A stretch of 59,301 bases of DNA from Bacteroidota bacterium (GTDB lineage Bacteria; Bacteroidota; Bacteroidia; UKL13-3). Under the pieces are notes generated by a model. That model ran no database searches and was not told the DNA's origin. It was given only the letters and a program-made list of their open reading frames with translations. The first letter of the stretch is position 1. Each line of letters begins with the position of its first letter. Made by a program: the position numbers and the translations under genes. Below, one piece after another: positions 17,432-27,018 of this stretch. Where the stretch lies: contig JAIXWW010000011.1 of assembly GCA_027491085.1 (NCBI GenBank), positions 497,151-556,451 on the forward strand. Direction: 5' to 3'.

Positions 17432-19297
17432 ATGGAAAGTCAAATTAAGCAAAAAATTTTATTAGGGGTATTTATTTTTATAGCATTTGTTTATGTTATT
17501 AGATTGCTTACTCTTCAAATATTTGACGATAGTTACATACGTTCAGCACAAAACAATGTATTGCAAGAGCAAACCATTTATCCTGCCCGCGGTTTGCTTA
17601 TGGATAGAAATAATGATTTGTTGGTTTACAACGATAATATTTACGATTTATTTGTTACTCCAGAACAAGTTAAAAACCTTGATACCAATGCTTTTTGCGA
17701 AGTAATAGGCATTACCAAACAAGAGTTTATTGATAGGTTTGAAAAAATAAAACGCCAAAAAGGTTATGCCATTTACAGGCCTTCGGTTTTCGAAAAACAA
17801 CTGACTATGGCCACTTACGCTCGTTTTCAAGAAATGCTTTTCGATTTTCAGGGTTTTGATGTGGTTGTTAGAACCGATAGAAAATACAAATACAAAAATG
17901 CAGCTCATATAATGGGTTATATTGGCGAGGTTACCGAAAAAATGATTGAAAACTCAAACGGTTATTACCGTATGGGCGATTTTATTGGAATAAGTGGCGT
18001 GGAACGTACTTATGAAAAAGAATTAGGTGGTATAAAAGGTGTAAGATATGTTTTGGTTGATAGCAAAAGCCGCGCCCAAGGCCGTTATAAAGATGGTGAA
18101 TTTGATACTGTGGCCGTAGCAGGTAAAAAAATTAATTTAACCATTGACCAAAAACTGCAAGAGTTAGGCGAACAATTGATGCAAAATAAAATTGGTAGTG
18201 TGGTAGCTATTGAACCCAGCAGTGGCGAAATACTATCTATGATAAGTAGCCCCACTTACGATCCAAACTTATTTGTTGGCCGAGATAGAGGAAATCATTA
18301 CATGGATCTTTTACGCGATCCAAGTAAACCATTATTTAATAGGCCAATTGCTGCACCATATCCACCAGGTTCTATTTTTAAAGTAATTATGAGCTTAATA
18401 GGCCAGCAGGAACAAGTACTTTATCCAAACACTGCATATGGTTGTTATGGTGGATTTAATTCAGGTGGATTGCATGTGGGCTGCCATGCGCATGGTTCGC
18501 CATTACCACTGCAAGGAGCCATAGCTGTTAGTTGTAATGCCTATTTTTGCCATGTTTACAGAACTGTGGTTAACAACCCCAAATACCGCAGAGTAGAAGA
18601 TGCTTATAATAAACTTTACGACCATTTGGCAAGTTTTGGAATGGGCCGAAAATTAGGAGTAGATTTATATGGTGAGGGAACAGGATTTGTACCCAAAGCT
18701 ACCTATTATGATAAAATTTATGGCCGAAATCATTGGCAGGCTTTAACAACTATTTCTTTGGGAATTGGGCAAGGTGAATTAGGGATAACACCTTTACAAA
18801 TGGCAAATGCTACCGCATTGGTAGCTAACCGAGGTTATTATATTACACCTCATATTGTAAAAAGTATTGAGGGCAAAAAAAATCCAAATCCTGAATACAA
18901 TGTAAAACATTGGAGTACAGTTGATACTAGTTATTTTCCGGTAGTAATCAATGGAATGGAAGATGTGGTAAATCACGGAACAGCTTATATAGCTAAAATT
19001 CCGGGAATAGCTATTTGTGGTAAAACCGGAACAGCTCAAAATCCGCATGGCAAAGACCATAGTATTTTCTTTGCCTTTGCACCAAAGGATAATCCTAAAA
19101 TTGCCATAGCAGTGGTAGTAGAAAATGCAGGTTTTGGAGCCACTTGGGCTGCCCCAATAGCCAGCTTGATGATAGAACAATATTTAACCAAAAAACATGA
19201 TACGCGCCCTTACTTAGTTGAACGTATGATGAAAGGAAATTTAACACACAAACCAATTTTAAATGACTCAACAGCAACCAAAACCAGCAAGCATTGA
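17432..19297 (+). CDS. mrdA: Penicillin-binding protein 2 (elongasome transpeptidase)
   Basis: A 621-residue inner-membrane enzyme that cross-links peptidoglycan during cell elongation. It has one N-terminal membrane anchor (ILLGVFIFIAFVYVIRLLTL), a dimerisation/pedestal region including PARGLLMDRNNDLL and GEVTEKMIE, and a transpeptidase domain with the three active-site motifs: SIFK near residue 313, SCN near 367 and KTGTAQ near 530. The following gene is rodA, its partner glycosyltransferase, overlapping by 35 bases, the usual Bacteroidota arrangement. mreBCD are not in the window. Confidence 0.95.
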   Translation: MESQIKQKILLGVFIFIAFVYVIRLLTLQIFDDSYIRSAQNNVLQEQTIYPARGLLMDRNNDLLVYNDNIYDLFVTPEQVKNLDTNAFCEVIGITKQEFIDRFEKIKRQKGYAIYRPSVFEKQLTMATYARFQEMLFDFQGFDVVVRTDRKYKYKNAAHIMGYIGEVTEKMIENSNGYYRMGDFIGISGVERTYEKELGGIKGVRYVLVDSKSRAQGRYKDGEFDTVAVAGKKINLTIDQKLQELGEQLMQNKIGSVVAIEPSSGEILSMISSPTYDPNLFVGRDRGNHYMDLLRDPSKPLFNRPIAAPYPPGSIFKVIMSLIGQQEQVLYPNTAYGCYGGFNSGGLHVGCHAHGSPLPLQGAIAVSCNAYFCHVYRTVVNNPKYRRVEDAYNKLYDHLASFGMGRKLGVDLYGEGTGFVPKATYYDKIYGRNHWQALTTISLGIGQGELGITPLQMANATALVANRGYYITPHIVKSIEGKKNPNPEYNVKHWSTVDTSYFPVVINGMEDVVNHGTAYIAKIPGIAICGKTGTAQNPHGKDHSIFFAFAPKDNPKIAIAVVVENAGFGATWAAPIASLMIEQYLTKKHDTRPYLVERMMKGNLTHKPILNDSTATKTSKH

Positions 19298-20534
19298 TTG
19301 GCTTGTACTAACGCTTTATTGCGTTTTTGTAATAGCTGGTTTGCTTTGCATATACGCATCAGTGTATTCTGAAACCAACCCCGATATTTACGATATGGAC
19401 AAGAACTATGGCAAGCAATTGTTATGGATTGTGGTATCGGCATTTTTAGGGCTGCTTATTTTATTGGTTGATGAAAAACTTTTTTATGCGTTTGCTTACG
19501 GATTTTATGGCATCACCATCCTCATGCTTTTGGCTACTTTTGCCATAGGTGCCGAAATTAAAGGAAGTAGCAGTTGGATTAGAATTGGAAGTTTTCAAAT
19601 TCAGCCAGCAGAGTTTGCTAAATTTGGAACTGCATTGGCTTTAGCTAAATACTTAAGTGGCTATAATATTGATTTTAAAAATTGGAAAGTAAAAGCCATT
19701 TCAATGGCCATTATTGCTTTACCCATGGCCATTATTTTATTACAAAACGAAACTGGTTCGGCATTAGTTTTCGCTTCATTTTCATTGGTTTTGTATCGCG
19801 AAGGTTTGCCAGGTTGGTTGTTAGTTGTAGGTGTTTTATTGGCAGTTCTAGGAGTAATGGCTTTGCTTATAAAGCCATTGTATATTATTATTGGATTGGC
19901 AGTAATTGCCATTGCTTTTTTAGCCATGGTAAGGCGTACACAATTACTTGTTTTTCTAACAATAGGAATAGTAATTTTTGCAAGCGCTTATGTAAGCAGT
20001 ATAGATTATGTTTTTGAGAATGTAATGCAAGCCCATCAACGCACAAGGATAAATGTACTTTTAGGAAAAGAGGTAGATTTAAAAGGTGCAGGATACAATG
20101 TGCAACAATCATTGATAGCTATAGGATCTGGCGGACCTATAGGAAAAGGATTTTTAGAAGGAACTCAAAATAAATTTAGGTTTGTACCTGAACAAAGTAC
20201 CGATTTTATTTTTTGCACTATAGGTGAAGAATTTGGCTTTTTGGGTTCGCTGCTGTTTATTTCGCTTTACATGCTTTTTTTATGGCGATTAATGGTAATG
20301 GCTGAGAGACAAAGAAACAAGTTTAACCGCATTTATGGTTATAGCTTGGTTTCAATCTTGTTTTTCCATTTCCTAATCAATATTGGAATGACTTTAGGAT
20401 TGATGCCTGTAATAGGTATTCCATTGCCGTTTTTTAGCTATGGAGGATCAGCTTTATTGAGTTTTACTATATTGCTATTTATATTTATTAGGCTTGATGC
20501 AAATAGGGTAAACGAACTAAAAAGCTTTGAATAA
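19263..20534 (+). CDS. rodA: Rod-shape determining protein RodA (SEDS glycosyltransferase)
   Basis: A 423-residue integral membrane protein of the SEDS family that polymerises lipid II for the elongasome. About ten hydrophobic segments are visible, with conserved SEDS sequence GSSSWIRIGSFQIQPAEFAK (residues 100-119), NETGSALVF, FVPEQSTDFIFCTIGEEFGF and GIPLPFFSYGGSALL. It overlaps the 3' end of mrdA by 35 bases in another frame, which implies translational coupling. The ATG at 19263 gives the expected short N-terminal tail. Confidence 0.95.
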   Translation: MTQQQPKPASIDWLVLTLYCVFVIAGLLCIYASVYSETNPDIYDMDKNYGKQLLWIVVSAFLGLLILLVDEKLFYAFAYGFYGITILMLLATFAIGAEIKGSSSWIRIGSFQIQPAEFAKFGTALALAKYLSGYNIDFKNWKVKAISMAIIALPMAIILLQNETGSALVFASFSLVLYREGLPGWLLVVGVLLAVLGVMALLIKPLYIIIGLAVIAIAFLAMVRRTQLLVFLTIGIVIFASAYVSSIDYVFENVMQAHQRTRINVLLGKEVDLKGAGYNVQQSLIAIGSGGPIGKGFLEGTQNKFRFVPEQSTDFIFCTIGEEFGFLGSLLFISLYMLFLWRLMVMAERQRNKFNRIYGYSLVSILFFHFLINIGMTLGLMPVIGIPLPFFSYGGSALLSFTILLFIFIRLDANRVNELKSFE

Positions 20535-20541
20535 CGATTAT

Positions 20542-21581
20542 TTAATCAAATACTACTCTAGCAATTTTTCCTTTACTTCCTGCTAGAAAAATTACTTTTC
20601 CTTGTTTGGCTTTTTTTACCACATTAAAGCTTTGTTTGCTTAATTGTTCCCACAGTTTGTTTTTGTAATTAAATACATCAACTCCATTGGTGCCACAGGC
20701 AATAAAAATATTTGGAGCTACCTTTTCAATACACGACCTATAACCTGAAGGTTTAGTGCCTAGTTCTTCGTAAATAGCATTTACGCCAATTTCATCAAAG
20801 TTTTTGTAACAAACACTGTCTTTCAAAAAATCGCCACCTACGGCAAAAAACGATTTATTATGCCTCACCAATGAAAATGCACCCTTTGAATTAGCCCCTT
20901 GTTGAATATTAAGTCCTGAGCGAATTGATTTAGTATAAGGTGAAGCAAAGTAATAATAACTGGAAGAACTGCCGCCACTCACAAAACCAAAGGAACTTTT
21001 TCCCCAACACCTAATAGATGTACCACTTGCCGCAAATACAGCTTCCCCACTCATTGCTTTTGGTGTAATATTATTTTCCATTTCTTTCCAATTAGCGCCA
21101 CCATCAATGGTATGTAACAATAAAAAATGATTCTTAATTGGGTACCTACTATTATACCACGGGTTTTATTCCAAAAATCCATTCCATCTAAGAACACAGC
21201 AGAATCCATGTTTTTATAAACTTCTTCCCAAGTATTGCCACCATCTTCGGTTTTTAAAATATATGCAGGCGTGCCGCTGCTAATCATAATAGCTTCATTT
21301 TCATCAAAGGCTTCTATATCTCTAAAATCGCTTTTGGTATATTGGGGCAATTGCGTAAAAACAAAAGTTTTACCTCCATCTATACTTTTAGCAAAAGTAC
21401 CTTTACTGCCACTAACCCAAATTATTGAATCGTTTACTACACTCAAACCCCTAAACGATGTTTTATTGAGCTCTACGCCATTGCCTAATTTAAAAGTATT
21501 ACTATCAAGCAATTGTACTGCATATTGAGCAGTTAACTTTTGACCTAATAACCATAATAGCCCCACCGCAAACACTTTCAT
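20542..21581 (-). pseudogene. Ycf48/BNR-like secreted protein gene broken by a one-base deletion
   Basis: Two overlapping minus-strand ORFs form one protein of about 345 residues. The upstream part has a signal peptide (MKVFAVGLLWLLGQKLTAQ) and BNR-type motifs SIDGGKTF and TEDGGNTW. The downstream part continues with HTIDGGANWKEM and runs to the end. The frame changes at 21143/21144. Restoring one base there turns the sequence into VG-DP-IKNHFLLLHTIDGG, a continuation normal for this family. No slippery heptamer is present, so this is a recent mutation or an assembly error, not programmed frameshifting. It converges on rodA with 7 bases between. Confidence 0.75.
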
Positions 21582-21837
21582 TTTGTTCATAGTGCCAAAT
21601 AAAACCCATAGTTGTTAAAAGATAAAATTTTACCTGTTGATAACCTAAAAAATCAGTTTTGTGCTAATGGTAAAAAAATTTCCATGACTCTCTTTGCTAT
21701 CTCTTTTTACTCAGCATTTTTGTCACTTCGCATTCCGAACTCTCATTTCTGAACTCAATTTTTCCAATTCGAATACCTATCCTTGTCAGTAACAAAATTT
21801 TCATATATTGCTCTTCGTTTCAGCTAACTATTATTAC

Positions 21838-24800
21838 ATGAAAAATACTTACAAAACACTTATTTTTTCTTTACTTACCTATTGCATTTTGCCTATTTCT
21901 TATTGCTTATTAGCAATTAATTCATGGGCTCAAGAGGCAAATCCTGTTAATGGACCACGCAATATTAAACCCAATTACTTTGCATTTACCAATGCCACTA
22001 TTTTTGTAGATGGAAGTAAAAAATTAACCAACGCCACTTTAATAGTAAAAGATGGAATAATTGAAAATATCGGTAACGGAATTACCATTCCTGCCGAGGC
22101 TAAAGTAATTGATTTAAAAGGTAAATACGTTTACCCTTCGTTTATTGATTTGTATAGTAATTATGGTATAAATTATACCAATACAGCCAAAGGAAACGAA
22201 CAATACAAAACCAACAGAAAAGGTGCTTATGCTTGGAACGATGCCATAAAAGCCGAGTTAAACTCGGTAGATTATTTTAGCTACGATGAAAAAAAATCGA
22301 GCCAATTAATGGAAAGCGGCTTTGGCATGACACTTTCGGGTATAAACGATGGCATCAGTCGCGGAACCGCAACCTTGGTTTTAACTGGAAATAATAACGA
22401 AAACGAATTGGTAATTATGCCAAAAGCCGCAGCAGGATTGAGTTTAAACAAAGGCAGTTCGGTGCAAGATTATCCAAACTCGTTAATGGGAAGCATAGCT
22501 TTATTACGCCAAACCTATTTCGATGCCAAATGGTATAAAACCCAAAATGCAGAGAAAAATTTAACACTTGAAGCTTTTAACAACGCTTTGGCTTTGCCAA
22601 CTATTTTTGAGGTGCACGATAAACTTTCCATTATGCGTGCCAATAAAATTGCCAAAGAATTTAATACCAATTATATTGTAAAAGGTGCAGGCGATGAATA
22701 CCAACGCTTAGCCGAAATAAAAGCTACCAATAGCAGCTTAATTATTCCAATAAATTTTCCAAAACCTTACGAGGTAGAAGATGTATTTGATGTCAATTAT
22801 GTAAGCACTGCCGATATGAAACATTGGGAGTTAGCGCCTGCCAATGCCAAGTTTTTAGCCGAAGCTAATATTAACTTTGCCATTACCAGTTATGGCTGTG
22901 CCGATGCAAACGAATTTTTAAAAAACCTACGCAAAGCAGTGCAATATGGCTTAAGCGAAACAGCAGCTTTAAATGCTTTAACTAAAATTCCTGCGCAATT
23001 AATTAATGCAAATACATTGGCTGGAAGCCTTGAAAAAAACAAATTGGCTAACTTTTTTATCAGTAATAAATCCATTTTTGAAAAAGATGCAATTATTACT
23101 GAACATTGGGTAAAAGGTAAAAAAACAGAAATAAATACTTTGCCCGAAAACGATTTAAGAGGCAAATACCAAGTAAGTTTAAAAGGATTTAACAATTATA
23201 TTTTAAAAGTAGATGGAGATGCACATAAACCCAACTTTACACTTTTGGGTACCGATACTTTAAAAGCCAATATTTCATTGCAAAGCAACATGATAAACAT
23301 GGTTTTTAAAGCTAGTAAAAAATCGAACGAAAATATTCGAATCAATATTTGGGTAAACAAAACCGAGAATATTAATGACACCAATAAAGTAAAAGTATTG
23401 AACGGACAAGCACAATTAGCCGATGGTAGTTTTACCAATTTCAGTGCTAGTTTTTTTGAAAACATAAAACCTGAAAGTAAAAAACCTGACTCTATTCCAA
23501 CTTTGAATTTGGGCAGTATTACTTATCCGTTTACTGATTATGGTTGGACTGTAAAACCCGTAGCTGAAACCATTATTTTTAAAAATGCTACTGTGTGGAG
23601 CAATGAAAAAGAAGGTATTTTAACCGAAACCGATGTAGCCATTAGCAATGGTAAAATTATAGCCGTTGGCAAAAACTTAAGCATTGCCAATGCAAAAGTG
23701 GTTGATGCCACAGGCAAACACTTAACCAATGGAATTATAGATGAACACTCGCATATTGCAATTACCAGAGGCGTTAACGAATGCTCGCAAGCAGTAACTG
23801 CCGAAGTTCGCATTGGCGATGTAGTTTATAGCGAAGACATTAATATTTACCGTCAATTGGCTGGTGGTGTTACTTCTGCACAACTTTTACATGGTTCGTG
23901 TAACCCAATTGGAGGACAAAGTGCCTTGATAAAATTACGTTGGGGTGCTGCTCCTGAAAGCATGAAAATAGAAGGTGCTGATGGGTTTATAAAATTTGCC
24001 TTAGGCGAAAATGTAAAACAAAGTAATTGGGGAATTGAAACCAATCGTTATCCGCAAACCCGCATGGGCGTTGAGCAAGTGCTTTACGATGAATTTATAA
24101 GAGCCAGAGCTTATGAGAAAAAACTAAAAGAAAATCCTAACATTACTCGCAAAGATTTAGAGCTAGATGCCATTATTGAAATATTGAATAAAAAACGATT
24201 TATAAGCTGTCATAGTTATGTGCAAAGCGAAATAAATATGTTAATGCACGTAGCAGATAGCATGGGTTTTAAAGTAAATACATTTACCCATATTTTAGAA
24301 GGTTATAAAGTAGCAGATAAAATGAAATTACATGGCGTAAGCGCTAGTACTTTTGCCGATTGGTGGGCTTATAAATACGAAGTAATTGATGCCATTCCGC
24401 ATAATGCTGCCATTATGCAAAAAATGGGTTTGAATGTAGCCATTAATAGTGATGATGCTGAGATGGGACGCAGGCTAAACCAAGAAGCAGCAAAAATTAT
24501 TAAATACGGAAATATAAGTGAAGAAAATGCATGGAAAATGGTGACTTTAAATCCGGCAAAAATGCTTCATTTGGATAATAAACTAGGAAGTATAAAAGTA
24601 GGAAAAGATGCAGATTTAGTACTTTGGAGCAATAATCCATTGAGTATTTATGCTAAACCCGAAATGACTTTTGTGGATGGAATTTGTTATTATAGCATTG
24701 CTCAAGACGAAGTATTACGTGCCAATATTCAAGCCGAACGCCAACGTTTAATCAATAAAATGATAACAGCCAAACAAGCTGGTGAAAAAACAGAACATAA

Positions 24801-24840
24801 AGTAAGTTTTATTGACGAAAACTACCACTGCGAAGACTAA
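21838..24840 (+). CDS. Secreted double-domain amidohydrolase
   Basis: A 1,000-residue exported metal-dependent hydrolase. I start it at 21838, which opens a signal peptide (MKNTYKTLIFSLLTYCILP ... SWAQ). The N-terminal amidohydrolase-like half (about residues 35-420) has lost the metal-binding H-x-H: the position reads FIDLYSNYG. The C-terminal half (from about 580) is complete: DEHSHIA near 636, ISCHSYVQ, NTFTHILEGYK and NSDDAEMGRRL supply the His and Asp ligands, and LGSIKVGKDADLVLW closes the fold. It resembles the imidazolonepropionase-like group. The substrate is unknown; peptide-like or cyclic amides are possible. Confidence 0.85.
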   Translation: MKNTYKTLIFSLLTYCILPISYCLLAINSWAQEANPVNGPRNIKPNYFAFTNATIFVDGSKKLTNATLIVKDGIIENIGNGITIPAEAKVIDLKGKYVYPSFIDLYSNYGINYTNTAKGNEQYKTNRKGAYAWNDAIKAELNSVDYFSYDEKKSSQLMESGFGMTLSGINDGISRGTATLVLTGNNNENELVIMPKAAAGLSLNKGSSVQDYPNSLMGSIALLRQTYFDAKWYKTQNAEKNLTLEAFNNALALPTIFEVHDKLSIMRANKIAKEFNTNYIVKGAGDEYQRLAEIKATNSSLIIPINFPKPYEVEDVFDVNYVSTADMKHWELAPANAKFLAEANINFAITSYGCADANEFLKNLRKAVQYGLSETAALNALTKIPAQLINANTLAGSLEKNKLANFFISNKSIFEKDAIITEHWVKGKKTEINTLPENDLRGKYQVSLKGFNNYILKVDGDAHKPNFTLLGTDTLKANISLQSNMINMVFKASKKSNENIRINIWVNKTENINDTNKVKVLNGQAQLADGSFTNFSASFFENIKPESKKPDSIPTLNLGSITYPFTDYGWTVKPVAETIIFKNATVWSNEKEGILTETDVAISNGKIIAVGKNLSIANAKVVDATGKHLTNGIIDEHSHIAITRGVNECSQAVTAEVRIGDVVYSEDINIYRQLAGGVTSAQLLHGSCNPIGGQSALIKLRWGAAPESMKIEGADGFIKFALGENVKQSNWGIETNRYPQTRMGVEQVLYDEFIRARAYEKKLKENPNITRKDLELDAIIEILNKKRFISCHSYVQSEINMLMHVADSMGFKVNTFTHILEGYKVADKMKLHGVSASTFADWWAYKYEVIDAIPHNAAIMQKMGLNVAINSDDAEMGRRLNQEAAKIIKYGNISEENAWKMVTLNPAKMLHLDNKLGSIKVGKDADLVLWSNNPLSIYAKPEMTFVDGICYYSIAQDEVLRANIQAERQRLINKMITAKQAGEKTEHKVSFIDENYHCED

Positions 24841-24863
24841 ATAAGTAGAGATACTTTTTAATA

Positions 24864-25076
24864 AAAAATAAAATTCTCTATTCAGTAAATGGAATAAATT
24901 TCGTCACTGCTGATTTGACTTAATATGATAAAGATGTAAAAGGCGAGATTTATTATGCAATAGGTTTGGAAGAAACTAAAGATGCATTTTATAAAGTGCT
25001 TTGTGGGTCATCAATAGATAATAAAGATAAATTCAAAAATGATTTTGAAAAAACAACTTATAGTTTAAGTAATTAA
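24864..25076 (+). pseudogene. Possible remnant of a small decayed gene
   Basis: One frame reads like protein on both sides of a single TAA at 24921-24923: KILYSVNGINFVTADLT before it and YDKDVKGEIYYAIGLEETKD onward after it, up to a TAA at 25074. There is no start codon in the second part. I do not recognise the protein. Confidence 0.35.
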
Positions 25077-25113
25077 AAAAAAGCCAGTTTCAATATTTGA
25101 AACTGGCTTTTTT
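25077..25113. terminator. Bidirectional terminator
   Basis: The 17-bp arms at 25077-25093 and 25097-25113 (core GCCAGTTTCAA) enclose 3 bases, with A-runs and T-runs on either side. It serves the amidohydrolase region and the convergent thioredoxin-like gene. Confidence 0.85.
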
Positions 25114-25124
25114 AATGATTTGTT

Positions 25125-25595
25125 CTATTTAGCTTTTAAACTTTTTTGAATATCAACTAAAATTACCGACATATCCGATTCGTTTTTATAACCAACTTCA
25201 AGTTTGGTTTTATGCGATTTTGGATTGATAAAAACGGTTGTAGGGTAACCACTAATGCTGTTATTGCTAATAGCAGCAGCAAGTCCTGGTCCATCGTAAG
25301 TTTTTCCGTTGTAAGTGTATTTTACACCTTCTACTTCGGGGTTAAATTTTACCGATACATATTTGTCGTTCAATACACTTGAAATACTGCTTTTAGCATA
25401 AGTATCTTTGTCCATACGTTTACACCAGCCACACCATTCGGTATATACATCAACTAGCATTATCTTATTTTTCTTTTTGGCTAAGGCATAACCTTCGTTA
25501 AAGCCCATCCATTTTACTTCTTCGTTTTTAGGTTTAAAAGCATATAAACCTAAAATAGTGATAAACACACTTAATATTACTGCAATTTTTTTCAT
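25125..25595 (-). CDS. Exported thioredoxin-like protein
   Basis: A 156-residue protein with a signal or anchor sequence (MKKIAVILSVFITILGLYAF) followed by a thioredoxin-like fold. The redox motif is WCGWCKRMDKDTY with Cys at about 55 and 58, as in the DUF255/thioredoxin_7 type, and a cis-proline region reads ISGYPTTVFI. It probably acts in the periplasm as a disulfide reductase. The start at 25595 was chosen over 25631 because it opens the signal sequence; TATTTTTG at 25621-25614 is a fitting -7 box. Confidence 0.85.
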   Translation of the reverse strand: MKKIAVILSVFITILGLYAFKPKNEEVKWMGFNEGYALAKKKNKIMLVDVYTEWCGWCKRMDKDTYAKSSISSVLNDKYVSVKFNPEVEGVKYTYNGKTYDGPGLAAAISNNSISGYPTTVFINPKSHKTKLEVGYKNESDMSVILVDIQKSLKAK

Positions 25596-25672
25596 TTTTA
25601 TTTTTTTAAAACTCAAAAATACAAAAACCATACCTAAAAATTTTCTAAATTTATTTAGAAAAGTAAGCTGGC

Positions 25673-26932
25673 TTACGCTTTGGCTAAATCACCCATAGAA
25701 ACAAACGCTGATTCCTTGTAAACACCAGCATCTAATTTTTCTTTAATTATCGAAAATGCTGCAATGGTTTCTTCTACATCGGCTAAGGTATGCGCAGCAG
25801 TTGGAATCAATCGTAAAATAATCATTCCTTTAGGAATAACAGGGTAAACTACTATTGAGCAGAAAATATTATAAACTTCTCTTAACTCATGTGTAATGGC
25901 CGTAGCTTCAGGAATGGTTCCATTTAAAACTACAGGTGTTACAGGAGTGGTAGTTACTCCAATATTAAATCCTTTGGCTTTTAAACCTCCTTGTAAAGCA
26001 TGGACAATGTTCCAAAGTTTTGCTTTGTTTTCAGGGAAATCGCGTAATAACGAAAGACGTTTTAAAGCACCAATAACCATTGGCATTGGTAAACTTTTTG
26101 CAAATATTTGCGAGCGGATATTGTAACGTAAATGTTTAATAACCAATTTTTCGCCAGCTATAAAACCACCGATACCGGCCATACTTTTAGCAAAAGTGCC
26201 AAAATAAACGTCTATTGCATCCATTACATCTTGCTCTTCACCAACACCTGCGCCAGTTTTACCCATTGTACCAAAACCATGTGCATCATCTACAAATAAA
26301 CGGAAACTGTATTTTTTCTTTAATTCGGCTATGGCTTTAATATTTCCTTGTGCACCAGTCATTCCAAATACACCTTCCGTAATTACTAAAATAGAACCAC
26401 CTGTTTCAGCCACCAAACGCTCTGCGCGTTTTAACTGAGTTTCTAGGCTTTCCATATTATTATGAGTAAATACAAAACGTTTGCCCATGTGCAAGCGCAC
26501 ACCATCTATAATACATGCATGACTTTCGGCATCATATACAATCACATCGTGTCTATCAACCAAACAATCAATGGCCGAAACCATTCCTTGGTATCCAAAA
26601 TTTAATAAAATAGCATCTGGTTTGCTTACAAAAGCAGCTAATTCTTGCTCCAATTGTTCGTGGTAAGTGCTGTTTCCACTCATCATGCGCGCGCCCATTG
26701 GATAGGCTAAGCCGTATTGTGCAGTGGCTTCGGCATCTGTTTTTCTAACTTCTGGATGATTAGCTAAACCTAAATAATTATTTAAACTCCAGTTTAACTT
26801 TTCTTTTCCTCTAAACATCATTCTTGGGCCAATTTCGCCTTCTAATTTAGGGAACATATAGTAACCATAACTGTCGTCTCCGTGCATTCCTAGCGGACCT
26901 GGTTTGCTTTTTAGCTTTTCAAATAAATCCAT
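25673..26932 (-). CDS. Alpha-oxoamine synthase (serine palmitoyltransferase-like)
   Basis: A 419-residue PLP enzyme that condenses an amino acid with an acyl-CoA. Family features are NNYLGLANHPEVR (residues 51-63), GARMMSGNSTYHEQLE, DAESHACIIDGVR, the PLP-binding Asp and His in VDDAHGFG, and the Schiff-base Lys at about 249 (FGTFAKSMAG). The sequence fits the Bacteroidota branch that makes sphingolipid or sulfonolipid long-chain bases, so serine palmitoyltransferase or cysteate acyltransferase is likelier than BioF or Kbl. There are no biotin or threonine genes nearby. It is followed by the thioredoxin-like gene. TACATTTG at 26971-26964 is a candidate -7 box. Confidence 0.85.
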   Translation of the reverse strand: MDLFEKLKSKPGPLGMHGDDSYGYYMFPKLEGEIGPRMMFRGKEKLNWSLNNYLGLANHPEVRKTDAEATAQYGLAYPMGARMMSGNSTYHEQLEQELAAFVSKPDAILLNFGYQGMVSAIDCLVDRHDVIVYDAESHACIIDGVRLHMGKRFVFTHNNMESLETQLKRAERLVAETGGSILVITEGVFGMTGAQGNIKAIAELKKKYSFRLFVDDAHGFGTMGKTGAGVGEEQDVMDAIDVYFGTFAKSMAGIGGFIAGEKLVIKHLRYNIRSQIFAKSLPMPMVIGALKRLSLLRDFPENKAKLWNIVHALQGGLKAKGFNIGVTTTPVTPVVLNGTIPEATAITHELREVYNIFCSIVVYPVIPKGMIILRLIPTAAHTLADVEETIAAFSIIKEKLDAGVYKESAFVSMGDLAKA

Positions 26933-27018
26933 GTTATTAAATTTTGTAATAATTATTTACAGGCAAATGTAAGCTATATGTACTAAAAATAAATAGCTGA
27001 TAAATGTTTGGAGAAATA

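Noticed and set aside
21130..21160. Programmed frameshift in the Ycf48/BNR-like gene
   Set aside because: No slippery heptamer, no downstream pseudoknot evident; one missing base explains it better.
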